A stretch of DNA of 64,000 nt, from the NCBI RefSeq assembly GCF_026262505.1, contig NC_067203.1, positions 4,898,001 to 4,962,000 on the forward strand. The letters run 5' to 3'. Both the position numbers and the translations under genes were made by a program. Below, in pieces: positions 50,701-61,017 of the stretch. A model generated the notes under the pieces. The model ran no database searches. It worked only from the letters and a program-made list of their open reading frames with translations, and was not told where the DNA came from. Each line of letters opens with the position of its first letter. The stretch's first letter is position 1. Source of the DNA: Trichomonas vaginalis G3. Lineage: Eukaryota > Parabasalia > Trichomonadida > Trichomonadidae.

Positions 50701-51710
50701 ATGATTATGCATTTAATTCATGTATGAATTTGGGAGAAATAACTTTTGAAAAAAAATCAAAAATAACATATATTTCAATTACATCTTTTAATGAATGCGA
50801 CAAACTAGAAATATTCATGATTCCCGATTCATATCAAACTCTAACTGATATAGTTAAATGTATTCCCAAATCTATTACCAAAATCGTTCTTCCGGACACA
50901 AATATTAATAATATCCCCGAAGAATGCTTCAAAGATTTTGAACATCTTGATGAGATTGTAGCAGATGAAAACACATACATTGAAAAAACAGAACAAGGAG
51001 CGTTTCGAGGCTTGAAAAATCTCAGACATGTATTTTTTAATTGTACAATTAATTTGGGAGATTATGCATTTGAACAGTGCTCTGGTCTAAATCAGGTTTA
51101 TATCAGAAAAATTGAAAAATTTGAAAGTGGTTCATTCAATCGCTGTACAAATCTTTATAATGTTTCAATTTGTGAATTCGATGGAACAATCCCAAACGAG
51201 TGTTTCAAGTCGTGTGAGAATTTAATCAATTTTAACTCATTAGTTCCTATTAAACATATCGGAAATCATTCTTTTGATAGTTGCCGCAAAATTTTATTAA
51301 ATATTTCTTCATTAATTTCAATTAAGAGTTTTGGTTTGCATTTATCACATATTGCCGAATTCCCTAAAAATATTGAATATATAGGCGAATCCGCATTTAG
51401 TCAATGCATTATAGATGAAACAAATATATCATTCTCAAATAGACTTACTTTAATTGAAGCAAATGCATTCCTTGAAACTAGAGGATTTGATAATGTTATA
51501 TATTGCGGAAATAGGAAATTTAACAAAAAATATACTGTTTTTGATTCACGAATCAATATATATGTTTCATCTATTTATCCAATTGCGAAGTTCTATGGAT
51601 TGGATGTGAAAAAGGATAATAGTATAGATGTGTGCTATGTAGCAGACCTATCTCAAGAGATTCCAATATATCGTTTAACTACATTAGATTTGCGTAAATT
51701 AAGGCGATGA
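47759..51710 (+). pseudogene. BspA-like leucine-rich repeat surface protein, one frameshift
   Basis: About 1,310 codons. A hydrophobic N-terminal segment (MILLNFYCALCFGLSY) is a likely signal peptide. It is followed throughout by TpLRR/BspA repeats of about 23 residues: x-I-x-IPxxV/CxxIGxxAFxxCxxL (for example ITIPSTVTSIQNQSFYKCHNL, IIIPSACQIIGQHAFSSSG). BspA-like proteins are the largest putative surface family of Trichomonas and are linked to adhesion. The frame changes once between about 50080 and 50110 inside a repeat, after which the other frame stays open to 51710. Sequencing error and recent decay are both possible. I see no C-terminal membrane span. Confidence 0.85.
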
Positions 51711-52048
51711 TCTGTATACTAAGTGTTTACATTAAACAATCATGGCATGAAATTCAAATGTCATGTATTTGAGTTTATTAGTAACACATTTAGTTTTTAG
51801 AGCGCTAATTTTTCGATATCCGCAGGATTTATTAAATTTATTGTGAATGTTTTTGTCTATATAAACATATTCCGCTCTATACTTAATGATTGATATTTTT
51901 GAGAGGTGATTTAAGAGGTCATAAATCATGTAATAACTAAATGAACACAGAATAAATACCCGTTTGATTGATGCCATTATATTAAGCACTATACATATGG
52001 TTAACAATTCTATTATTAATAAAAAAAAAAGTAAACAAACAGAATTTT
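51711..52048. other. Intergenic region between convergent genes
   Basis: AT-rich. A leftward frame here (starting within the next gene's 3' end) is hydrophobic at first but has no family and looks accidental. Confidence 0.4.
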
Positions 52049-53371
52049 TTAGCATTTTAATGACCAAAATTCTGGTGTGAATGAGTTTGGAATTAATGAC
52101 AAATGTACAGATGCTGCAGAATTCAATCCGCAAATTGGACATTCATCTGTTACATTTGGCATATGAATAATGCTGCTTTCTTTGCCAGAAAGTTCGTATT
52201 CTACATCATCCAAACAATCTTTGTGGAATTGGTGTCCACAAGGGAAAGCAAACACTTGTCCATGTCCTAGGAGCTTTCTACATATGCCGCATTTGTTGGT
52301 AATAAGTATTTCAGTGTCATCACCATTCTTTGGATTGTTTTCGATCAATTGGTCAATGAAAGCCTTATTTGTGGCGAAATTATTGTTTAATTGTTCATTA
52401 TCTTCTTCAATCTGAGATGAAATTGCATTGGCTACATTTGCAAAATCTGAAAATGCTTGATTTTCATGAGAAAATCTTAAATTGTTTGACATATTATCAA
52501 TTAAATCTTTTTGTTCATGAGCTTCAAGAACTGGCTTTAATAATTGCAATGGAAGACCTTCTACACCTTCAACATGACTCTTGCATTGTAAGAATTCGTA
52601 ATCCAAACCAAGAATTTTGGAAATTTCTGTTGCTTGAACCCAATCTTCAGAATTTTTAGCACGTTGATAGAGTATAAATGGTTCTTGTATATTTTCTGTA
52701 TCATATTTGTAATCTAATCTCTGGCAAAGGATGGCATCCAAATTAGATCCTGTATTATTTGTTAATTTTTGAAGTACTTTAAGCTGATCTGATGATAATT
52801 TATCTAATATATCAATAATGAACGGAGTTGCAGAAGAACCTACAACTTCGTATACAATTGAAGCAAGTTCTGGAAATTGATAGAGAATAGAGCATATTTG
52901 CTTATCAACAAGAGGTGTAGTTTGAAGAATTCTACGTATATCATCCATACTCAATTTGCATTGTTTATAACATGGTATCATTTCGGCAGATAATTCATAC
53001 GCAGGTACAAATCTCCATATTTCATTCTCTTTTCCGTTCTCGTATAAAGTATTATACAATGTGGTGAATTGAATAATGTGTTTGTTTCGTACTAATGAGT
53101 CTAAAAATAGAGGAGCTGCCATTGGAATTTTGTCATCTGAAATTGCTGAGAATTGAGTGAGTAAAAGACGCAAAAATAAGTCAGAACACATCGGATATTG
53201 GTGTAATAATGCTGTTGTATTGACAAATGCTTCAAATTGATTTGGAATTTTCATAATTTCATTCAATTTAGCAGGAATTTCGCTAATATCTGGAACTGCA
53301 ACTGGAGGTGGTGGTGGTGGTTCAGTTTTTGGTGGTGGCGTATTTTTGACCTTTGGTGTTTTTCTTCCCAT
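52049..53371 (-). CDS. Vps18-like protein with C-terminal RING, 440 aa
   Basis: A whole frame. It begins with a proline-rich stretch (KTEPPPPPPVAVPD), has helical repeats over residues 40-340 of the clathrin-repeat type, and ends with a RING-H2 domain at about 362-420: CGIC, then FAFPCGHQFHKDCL, then a second CPIC. The phrase F-PCGHxFHxDCL after CxIC-xLL is characteristic of Vps18/Pep3, a core subunit of HOPS/CORVET tethering complexes on late endosomes. It lacks the N-terminal beta-propeller of full-length Vps18, so it may be a divergent or partial relative. Confidence 0.8.
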   Translation of the reverse strand: MGRKTPKVKNTPPPKTEPPPPPPVAVPDISEIPAKLNEIMKIPNQFEAFVNTTALLHQYPMCSDLFLRLLLTQFSAISDDKIPMAAPLFLDSLVRNKHIIQFTTLYNTLYENGKENEIWRFVPAYELSAEMIPCYKQCKLSMDDIRRILQTTPLVDKQICSILYQFPELASIVYEVVGSSATPFIIDILDKLSSDQLKVLQKLTNNTGSNLDAILCQRLDYKYDTENIQEPFILYQRAKNSEDWVQATEISKILGLDYEFLQCKSHVEGVEGLPLQLLKPVLEAHEQKDLIDNMSNNLRFSHENQAFSDFANVANAISSQIEEDNEQLNNNFATNKAFIDQLIENNPKNGDDTEILITNKCGICRKLLGHGQVFAFPCGHQFHKDCLDDVEYELSGKESSIIHMPNVTDECPICGLNSAASVHLSLIPNSFTPEFWSLKC

Positions 53372-53517
53372 AGATTTTTAATTTTTTTTACCCCCTTTCT
53401 AAATTTTATTCCCCAAAATATTTTTACATGACCCTCAAATAAAAACCGTAAATTTTCTTTTGAGAGGATGAACGGAAAATTTGAGAAAGAGTAAGAAAAG
53501 TGACAACAAATTTTTTA

Positions 53518-53985
53518 ATGCTACTTCCCGCTATATTTTTTGCGGTGGCAGCCAACTCAATTCCGTTTTCTTTTGGCGGAAAGTCAAATAATAAAAACAC
53601 TGATGGCAACCAGAAGGTCTCTTTGCAGCAAGAACAAGCAGCAATAATTAATGGAAAACCTCGAAATACTCAAACACCAAAACCATCCATTACTAAGTTT
53701 AGAAAGCTATCGTTCAATCAAGCCGCTAATATCCCGATTGAATTCCCAACTGATACCGAAAATTCAAATAATTTAGCTGATGAAATTAAGAATCAATTAA
53801 CGTCAACTCCGATGATCGTCTTTTACTCGGTTTTGAGCTTATGTATCATCATTGCAATTGGAATCTTTATGTTTTACAAAGATCCAGAAGATGAAGGTGT
53901 CGAAACAACCCAGGATGCTGTCATTGAACATCAACTCCAGGAAGTTTTGGATTCAAAGTTGGAAAATGAGACAATGGTCATTTAA
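53518..53985 (+). CDS. Small type I membrane protein, 155 aa
   Basis: I choose the ATG at 53518 (MLLPAIFFAVAANS), which gives a good signal peptide; the frame also extends upstream from a GTG. The lumenal part is polar, rich in N, Q and K. One membrane span lies near residues 103-124 (MIVFYSVLSLCIIIAIGIFMF), and the tail is acidic (YKDPEDEGVETTQDAVIEHQ). No family recognised. It is divergent from the Vps18-like gene with 146 bp between starts. Confidence 0.7.
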   Translation: MLLPAIFFAVAANSIPFSFGGKSNNKNTDGNQKVSLQQEQAAIINGKPRNTQTPKPSITKFRKLSFNQAANIPIEFPTDTENSNNLADEIKNQLTSTPMIVFYSVLSLCIIIAIGIFMFYKDPEDEGVETTQDAVIEHQLQEVLDSKLENETMVI

Positions 53986-54478
53986 TTATGTTATGTTAAA
54001 AATTATTTTGTTCGTATTATTTTAAAACTATTATATTTTATATCTATTCTAAAATGCTTAACTTTTTTCCTGTTCGATTCAAAAATATGCTTAAAAAAAT
54101 TGATGATTTTTAGAATAAGTTAGAATCCTTTGTATTGTTAGATGTATTTTAGCACAATGCATCTTTCTAATTAAAATCTATTTCCAATCTTCCTCTATAA
54201 AAGTTATAAAAAACACAATTGATGATCAAGTTGGACTACCTTATAGGATTGAAGCCTAGAACAAGAAAGTAACATCTTCAGAAAATGCTTATAAGAATTA
54301 CTACATGTATTGGATGGATTCTCGCAGTTGGAACAGAAAAAAATTCTAAATCTAATTCATTTTATATTTTTTATGAGGGAAACATAATGTAGTGATGCTT
54401 CTGATTATAATTCTTTGATTAAGAAAAAAATAATTTCGTGAAATTGAAGAATAAACGTCTTTTTTATAAGATTTTGGA
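53986..54478. other. Intergenic region, no gene seen
   Basis: About 490 bases of AT-rich sequence without coding frames or repeats of note. Confidence 0.5.
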
Positions 54479-56896
54479 ATGGAAACTGATGAAGTTATCT
54501 ATAATTTAAAGAAACTACTTGAAATTTTAAATCCAACAGATAATAGAGAAGTTTCTGAGCCAGTTTCCAAAAAACAGAATCAATATGAAACTGAAAAACC
54601 AAATCCGGAAAATAGAGTCAATAAAAAAGCAGATACTAAACCGCAAAATGAAAGCAAACCAAAAAGAAAGAATCAAACTCAAACAAAACCAAAGCAAACT
54701 AAACCTAAACGCAATCTTCAAATAGAAAAGAGAAATAGGGAATTAAAATCTAAAGAGAATGAATTGATTTATGCAGAAAAAGATATTTCATTACAAAAAT
54801 CCTTCTCTTTATGGGTAAAGAAGTTAAAGCAAAATTTACTCAAGAAATCTAAAAGGCCACATCATCATAATTCTCAGAGAGATCATCTTCATTCACACAA
54901 ATCTCATGGGTCACCTCATTCTCATCATAATTCTAAATCTTCACAAAAACTTAATTCATCAAAATCTCAAAATCATCAACACAGAACAACAGAACAAAAA
55001 TTTGATGCAACTGTTGAATTTTTGATCAATGCATTCAATCATCCAAAGAAAATTGTAGAATTTGATGATGATTACTCAGAAGAAGAACAAGCTCAGAATT
55101 CGCAACTCCAAGAATCATCAGAAGTTTACAGTACTGACAGATCACCAAATCAAAAGACTGATGTCAAAAGACCATCACCAAAATCTAAATCATCACAAAA
55201 TACTTCGAAAAAATTGTCGAATTCAAGTAAGAAGTCGATGAGTCAGAACAGTGGTAAATCAGAAAAGCGTCGTGGTGTCTTTGGAGAATCAGATTCTGAT
55301 GACATTGCAGATTTGTATTCAATTCCTGTCAAAAAGAACAATGAGCAGCCAAATCCCAAAGTAAAGAACTTTATTCCAAAAGAAATTGAAGAAGATGAAA
55401 GCAATGAGTTCTTCGTTGTTCAATCAAATCGCCATTATTATCGAATTCAAGAAGAGCTAAATGACACCATTTCTGCATACTTTGAAGAAGATGTTCCTGA
55501 TAGAATTTGCAGACTTGATGATCAGAAGAAGTCAAAAGTCCAAAACAAGCCAAAAGAAGATAAAAAGAAGACAAGCAATATTGAAATAATTGCAAATGAA
55601 TATGTTGATCAGCTTTCACTTGGATTTTCTTCAGATTCAATGCCCCCAAAGCAAGAAATGAAATCCCAACCAGTCCAGAAACAAGAAAAGCTTGTTAAAC
55701 AAAAGAATTTAACTCAGTCGATTCCACCAAAGAAAGAGACAAAAGAAATTATTGAAGAAATTCAAAAAGAGGAGGAAGAAATCCATGAAGAAGAAGAATT
55801 TATTGAAATTGAAGACTTTAATAAAGAGAACATCAACAGTGAAGAAGAAGAGGAAGATAAAGGCAATGAAATTATTAATAACGAAGAAGAAGAATTGACT
55901 CCAATTTTCATTGATGATTCGGATGATGATGCTAAACACAACGAAGAAGAAAATGAGAAAGAAGAACAAAAAGAAAATCAGGAAGAAGAAGATCTTCAAC
56001 ATATGTTCGATTTCGATGAATCTGAAAATGAAGAAGAAGCCGAAGCTGAAAATCCGCAAAAACAAACAGTTGAAAAAGTAAATGATTCTAAACCAGAAGA
56101 TAATAATAAGCAACAGAATATAAAACCAAATGATACTGATAATAAAGAAATTGATAACGAACCTGAAGATGTCGAAAAAGATGATTCAACTGAAAAAGAG
56201 ATATTCCAGGATAAGCAACAGAATGTCAAGCCTGAAAATAACAACACACAAATGACAAAAGCCAAAGATGATAAACAAGTAACTACAGAAGCTGCTGACA
56301 AGAAACCTCAAGAATCTAAGCCAATTCCCGATGTTAAGGAACAAGCACCGAATAATACAGAAGTTTCTGAAGAAAACAAATCTTCTTCTAATGAAAATCC
56401 TTCACAAAATAAATCACAAGACGAAAATAATGCCAAAGAAATAGAGACTGAAAATAAAGTGATAGATGAAGATGAAGAATTTGAAATCATTTCAGATTCT
56501 GAACCTGAAAAAGTTGACAAGGATGCGACAGTAGATAATCAGTTAAATAAGGATTCTTTTGAAGTTTCGGATGATGATAAAGTAGATATAGTTATAGAGA
56601 CGGATAGTAAAGAAGAAAAGAAAGAAGATGATGAAATAAAAGATGATTTCGAAAGTGATGGAGAAATTCATATTTCTGACGAAGAAAAGAAATCAGAAGA
56701 GAAAGAAGATTCAATTAATGTTTCTTCATTCTTATCAGATGATTTCGAAGATGTAGAAAAACAAGTTAATAATCAAGAGGAAAAGAAGCCTGAAGATAAT
56801 AAGACAGAAACAAAGGATGATTCTAAAGGTGAATCTTTTTCGGACTTCGAAGATCCTACATCAGATATTGTAATTTCAGATGACTTTACGGACTGA
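54479..56896 (+). CDS. Large acidic low-complexity protein, 805 aa
   Basis: A whole frame. Residues 25-95 are K/N/Q-rich and basic. Around 125-165 there is a histidine/serine-rich stretch (HHNSQRDHLHSHKSHG). From about 330 to the end it is dominated by glutamate and aspartate runs with many S/T sites (for example EEEEIHEEEEFIEIEDF). The end, DFEDPTSDIVISDDFTD, echoes SSFLSDDFEDVEK upstream. No globular domain is visible. It is probably intrinsically disordered, perhaps nuclear or a scaffold. The function cannot be named. Confidence 0.75.
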   Translation: METDEVIYNLKKLLEILNPTDNREVSEPVSKKQNQYETEKPNPENRVNKKADTKPQNESKPKRKNQTQTKPKQTKPKRNLQIEKRNRELKSKENELIYAEKDISLQKSFSLWVKKLKQNLLKKSKRPHHHNSQRDHLHSHKSHGSPHSHHNSKSSQKLNSSKSQNHQHRTTEQKFDATVEFLINAFNHPKKIVEFDDDYSEEEQAQNSQLQESSEVYSTDRSPNQKTDVKRPSPKSKSSQNTSKKLSNSSKKSMSQNSGKSEKRRGVFGESDSDDIADLYSIPVKKNNEQPNPKVKNFIPKEIEEDESNEFFVVQSNRHYYRIQEELNDTISAYFEEDVPDRICRLDDQKKSKVQNKPKEDKKKTSNIEIIANEYVDQLSLGFSSDSMPPKQEMKSQPVQKQEKLVKQKNLTQSIPPKKETKEIIEEIQKEEEEIHEEEEFIEIEDFNKENINSEEEEEDKGNEIINNEEEELTPIFIDDSDDDAKHNEEENEKEEQKENQEEEDLQHMFDFDESENEEEAEAENPQKQTVEKVNDSKPEDNNKQQNIKPNDTDNKEIDNEPEDVEKDDSTEKEIFQDKQQNVKPENNNTQMTKAKDDKQVTTEAADKKPQESKPIPDVKEQAPNNTEVSEENKSSSNENPSQNKSQDENNAKEIETENKVIDEDEEFEIISDSEPEKVDKDATVDNQLNKDSFEVSDDDKVDIVIETDSKEEKKEDDEIKDDFESDGEIHISDEEKKSEEKEDSINVSSFLSDDFEDVEKQVNNQEEKKPEDNKTETKDDSKGESFSDFEDPTSDIVISDDFTD

Positions 56897-57158
56897 TAAC
56901 TACTAATGAATTTTGTATAATTTTTTGTTTTGTTTTGTTTAATTTAAATTAAATTATTGTTTTGTTAAAAATACTCTTAAAAACTCACTGCCCATATTTC
57001 ATTTGGATTAATACATGATTTTGGTTTTAATATTTAAATTTCTTCCCGAAAGAATTCAAAAATTACAATGGATAAAAAGATCATATTGTTTTGGTGATAG
57101 TGGTAGGATATATTAAGATATTTTGTTTACTTTTTTTTTCTTGGAGTCGTGAAATCTT

Positions 57159-57950
57159 ATGCTCTTACTTTTATTTATTGGATTCTCGATTTCGTGGACC
57201 CCATCTTTTCATCAAGCATTCGCATCATACTATGCTAAATCACATTATCCGAATTTAACGAAATCTCAATATGAAAGTTTCATTCTTGGAGCAATGTACG
57301 CGGATGGTGTAAATAAAACAATATCTCATAAGGTAATACCTATGGTTAAAAAGATTAATTCTGTCACAAATCAAAGCAGCGATTTATATTGGTTTTTGCT
57401 TGGCATTTTCAATCATATTGCTATTGATACATTTGCACACGCTGGATTAGAAAACTCATTTATTGTACCAAAAGGCTTAAAGCATCACTTATCAGAAATT
57501 GCAACTTGTTCTTGGGCACAACACCATATGAAAACAAGATATTTCACTATACCAAGCGATCTTAAAGACCAAGTATCCGAAATTGGTATTAGTTTTAAGA
57601 GTAATTTCAGATATTTGTATCCGATTTGTTACTTTTTTGCAAAATTTATTCCTGCTCATTGGCTTTTCCCATTTATTCATAAGAGTCCATGCAACATCAA
57701 GTCTTATAAAGAAGCAGATTGCATGTTTCGGAGACATCTTGATGCAATGGTGAAAGCAGCTGAGAAAATCATGGCTTTATCGCATGATTCTACTTTAACA
57801 CAGTTTGGAGTTAAGACAATTGTTTATGGTTATTTGAATAATATTCAATGTTGTTCAAAATCAGATGTTTTGGCTGAAATTAATGCTACCTTTGCAATTC
57901 ACAATTCCAGATCTGAGCAATTATTAGATGATCGCCGTGTTTCTTTATAA
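57159..57950 (+). CDS. Secreted zinc-dependent phospholipase C-like protein, 263 aa
   Basis: It starts with a signal peptide (MLLLLFIGFSISWTPSFHQ). The segment LLGIFNHIAIDTFAHAGL has the H-x3-D...H pattern of the zinc-dependent phospholipase C / S1-P1 nuclease fold. Further histidines follow (GLKHHLSEIA, WAQHHMKTRY), and conserved early residues lie in HYPNLTKSQYESFILGAMYADG. Members cleave phospholipid head groups in or outside the secretory path. Substrate and activity here are inferred from the family. It looks complete. Confidence 0.7.
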   Translation: MLLLLFIGFSISWTPSFHQAFASYYAKSHYPNLTKSQYESFILGAMYADGVNKTISHKVIPMVKKINSVTNQSSDLYWFLLGIFNHIAIDTFAHAGLENSFIVPKGLKHHLSEIATCSWAQHHMKTRYFTIPSDLKDQVSEIGISFKSNFRYLYPICYFFAKFIPAHWLFPFIHKSPCNIKSYKEADCMFRRHLDAMVKAAEKIMALSHDSTLTQFGVKTIVYGYLNNIQCCSKSDVLAEINATFAIHNSRSEQLLDDRRVSL

Positions 57951-58702
57951 TATTAGATTTTATATTTGTATTTGTTTTATAAACATGTATATTTTATCCA
58001 GACATCAAAATAAATTTATAAGACAATATTCATTTTGTTTCTTTCACGCTTCATGAGCATCATTTTTATTGTCTCTAAATTTTCTTTTTTCAAGGGGATG
58101 GATTTGTTTGCCTTCAATGTAATTATACTAATTATATGCATGAGCCCATATTGATACACATTGCCTTATGAAATTCCTATAAACTTAATGTTATATGTTT
58201 TTGTTTCTTAAATTTTAAAGTGTCCGTTTCCTTAAAACTGGAACTTACTGAGACCTTAAACTTGAAAATTCGATGCTATTGTATTTCCCAATTTCGATAT
58301 TTTATCGATAAAATAAAAATTTCAGAAATATTCTTATCGAAAATAGGCTATTGATTGTTTATAAAATAGCATTATGCATTTAAGAAATGAAAAGTATTGA
58401 TTTGTTTCAACTACATCTTAATAAATAAGTGAAAATATGATAATATCGTTTCAAACTATAATATAGCACTTCAAAGTTACGATATCTGATATTGCCTTAA
58501 TTATTTTTGCCCAATATCACTTCGAATTATATCCTGTATTTTTCAAATTGTGGAAAAAAAAATTGAAAAGTGGAAAAAAAATTGAATTGTGTACAAAATG
58601 AGTGTAGTAACAATTGCTAGTACATCTTTTCTTTAAATTGATTCAAATATTGTGTGGAAATTTATTTTGTTGGATATTTTATTTGGTAATTTAAATTTTC
58701 TA
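57951..58702. other. Intergenic region, no gene seen
   Basis: About 750 bases of AT-rich sequence with A-runs near 58560. No coding frame or clear repeat. Confidence 0.5.
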
Positions 58703-60372
58703 ATGTTTAATCAAGACAGCGAAGGAAATAAATATTGTGAGTTGCGAAGCACATATGGATATCATATCGATTCATATAATGCATTATATCAGTTAAATGT
58801 GGAAAATAACGAAGAATTAAACTCAATTTACAAAATGATCAAAACAAATTTGATTGAATCAAAGAAATATCCCCACAAAAGATTGTAAAAGATATTTTAA
58901 AAATCATTCCATATAATTACCGCTATTCAAAGTCATATTTGAAACTTGCAAAACTCATTTATGATGATTATCACCTTAACGAGGTTAGCGACATTTTATT
59001 TATTTCTAACGACTTATTTTATAAAGAATATGGAATTAAATTAGACACATCTAATGGTTTCGAATTTACCAAAGATGAATATCTAGATATAACTTTTGAA
59101 AATACAATTCACCGAGCAATTATTGATAATGACAAAGAAAGATTTATATGCTTCACAGAACAAGAAGGATTTGATGAAAAACAAAAAGTTAAAAGTTGTT
59201 TGTATCCATTTTCTCCATCTGGTTATTCATTACTTGAGTTATGTTGTTATCATGGAGCTGTTGATTGTTTCAAATTTTTAAGAACAAAATTTAATTCAGA
59301 AATAACTCAATGTTGTCTAGAATTTTCATTTTTAGGAGGAAATCAAGACATCATGGGTGAATGTTTGAAAAGACAAAAACCAGATTTTGAATGCATGAAA
59401 TATGCAATTATTTCACATAACATTGATTTTGTTTCATTCTTGATGAATGAATACAATATAAAGATTAATTTAGATAGTTGCATCACTTATAATAATCTTG
59501 AAGCATTTTTTGTTTATTTCGATCAGCCAAATGATTTTAACTATTTCTTCCATGATAGGAGACTAATACCGTTTTTCACAGAGTATACACTTTTTTCACG
59601 GACCACTATATGCTTTATTTATTCAACAATGTTCAATATTCCTTCTCTTTGCGAATATTTCCTTTCGCATGGTGCAGATATTAATGAAAAAGAAAAGCAT
59701 GGATATACAGCTCTTCATTGTGCTGTAAATAATAATAGTAAGGAAATGTGTGAACTTCTTCTTTCACATGGTGCAGATATCAATTCAAAAGATAAAAATG
59801 GATGTACAGCTCTTCATTGTGCAGTAGCTAACAATAGTAAGAAAATATGTGAATTTCTTCTTTGTCATGATGCAAATATCAATGAAAAAGATAAATGGGG
59901 ATATACAGCTCTTCATTGTGCTGTAAATAATAATAGTAAGGAAATGTGTGAATTTCTTCTTTCACATGGTGCAGATATTAATTCAAAAGATAAAAATGGA
60001 TGTACAGCTCTTCATTGTGCAGTAGCTAACAATAGTAAGAAAATATGTGAATTTCTTCTTTGTCATGATGCAAATATCAATGAAAAAGATAAATGGGGAT
60101 ATACAGCGCTTCATATTGCAGTAAATTTCGGATATAAAGAAATTGTTATGCTTCTACTTTCATATGAAATCAATATTAAAGAAGAAGATAACAGGCACAA
60201 AACTGCATTTCAATATGCTAAAAGAAATAGTGAAATTGAGGAACTTTTTCTTCTATTTTATCCAAACATTAAAACAAATAGGATAAATAAAGAAAAAACA
60301 GATCGAAAAGCTTTCTTTTCTCTATATAATGAAGATGACGAGGATTTCATAGATAATTATAAATTTTCTTGA
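58703..60372 (+). pseudogene. Ankyrin protein, relative of the 40752 gene, one frameshift
   Basis: The start at 58703 (MFNQDSEGNKYCELRS) aligns with the start of the 40752 protein. After IKTNLIESKKYP the frame changes at a C-run (CCCC at about 58871-58874); one more C would continue as QKIVKDILKIIPYNYRYSKS, as in the intact relative. From there the frame is open to 60372. The N-terminal domain is present, with about 23 extra residues (within HDRRLIPFFTEYTLFSRT) just before the repeats compared with the relative. Six ankyrin repeats follow, four of them from a recent 198-bp duplication. It may be a sequencing error or a young pseudogene. Confidence 0.85.
59701..60096 (+). repeat. Tandem 198-bp duplication of two ankyrin repeats
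   Basis: GGATATACAG begins at 59701, 59899 and 60097. The two 198-bp units are almost identical and each encodes two ankyrin repeats (YTALHCAVNNNSKEM..., CTALHCAVANNSKKI...). The near-identity at silent sites points to a very recent duplication. Confidence 0.9.
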
Positions 60373-60468
60373 AAAAGCATTATCTGTTTCTCTACTCTAT
60401 CAATGTATAACAATGTGTGCAGAAGAAGATGTAAGGATGTCATTTTGATTAATATGTACATGTATATA

Positions 60469-60995
60469 TTAAGGGAGGCTTCCGACCAGAAAGCTCTCTC
60501 AATTTTTTGTGATGTTTACACCAAAAGTGAGATTCGTTAAGCGTTTTTCTCGTTGAATATTGAGTTTCCCGGATTTTGAGTTATTCATAAAGCTCCTCTA
60601 TATTATACCCTATCTACTGATATGATTATTTTTGAAAAATCTCTTAAATCGACCTGCACTGAATTTTTTAGGGAAAATTCGAAATTTTCTAGGCCTTTTC
60701 TGTAACATTTTTTTACGGAATAAAATCCGAAAAATAATTTTTTGAAGAATCATTTGGGTAGAATACTTATCGAAAATTATATTTATTATAATTTTGGTCG
60801 ATAAAAATAAGCGGATTCAAAACTGGCAAAAACCCTTTCGGCAATTTGTGGACGATTCCGAACCCCCTCATTTTTGAAATTTAATAAGAAAAATAGAATC
60901 TTTATTAAATATAGATTTTAAAAAACTTGGTTATAAATTACGAAATTTTCTCACTTGGGCTAAAAAGTGACAATTTGGTCGGAAGCCACCCTTAA
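60469..60995. mobile_element. 527-bp DNA-transposon-derived element (MITE)
   Basis: The ends are a 20-bp inverted pair, TTAAGGGAGGCTTCCGACCA at 60469-60488 and its complement at 60976-60995, with one mismatch. The TTAA at each edge (or the TA within it) would be the target duplication, as for piggyBac- or Tc1/mariner-type elements. The inside is AT-rich and has no transposase frame, so it is non-autonomous. The right end lies 22 bp before the ATG of the next gene. Confidence 0.8.
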
Positions 60996-61017
60996 TTGTT
61001 CCAAGATTTTAATCAAA

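Noticed and set aside
51732-52142. 136-residue leftward frame overlapping the Vps18-like gene end
   Set aside because: It overlaps a well-supported gene on the same strand, has no family and no promoter. Its hydrophobic stretch is typical of AT-rich sequence.
60967-61017. Upstream extension of the HEAT-protein frame from a GTG
   Set aside because: The extension is translated from a transposon end. The ATG at 61018 is the natural start.
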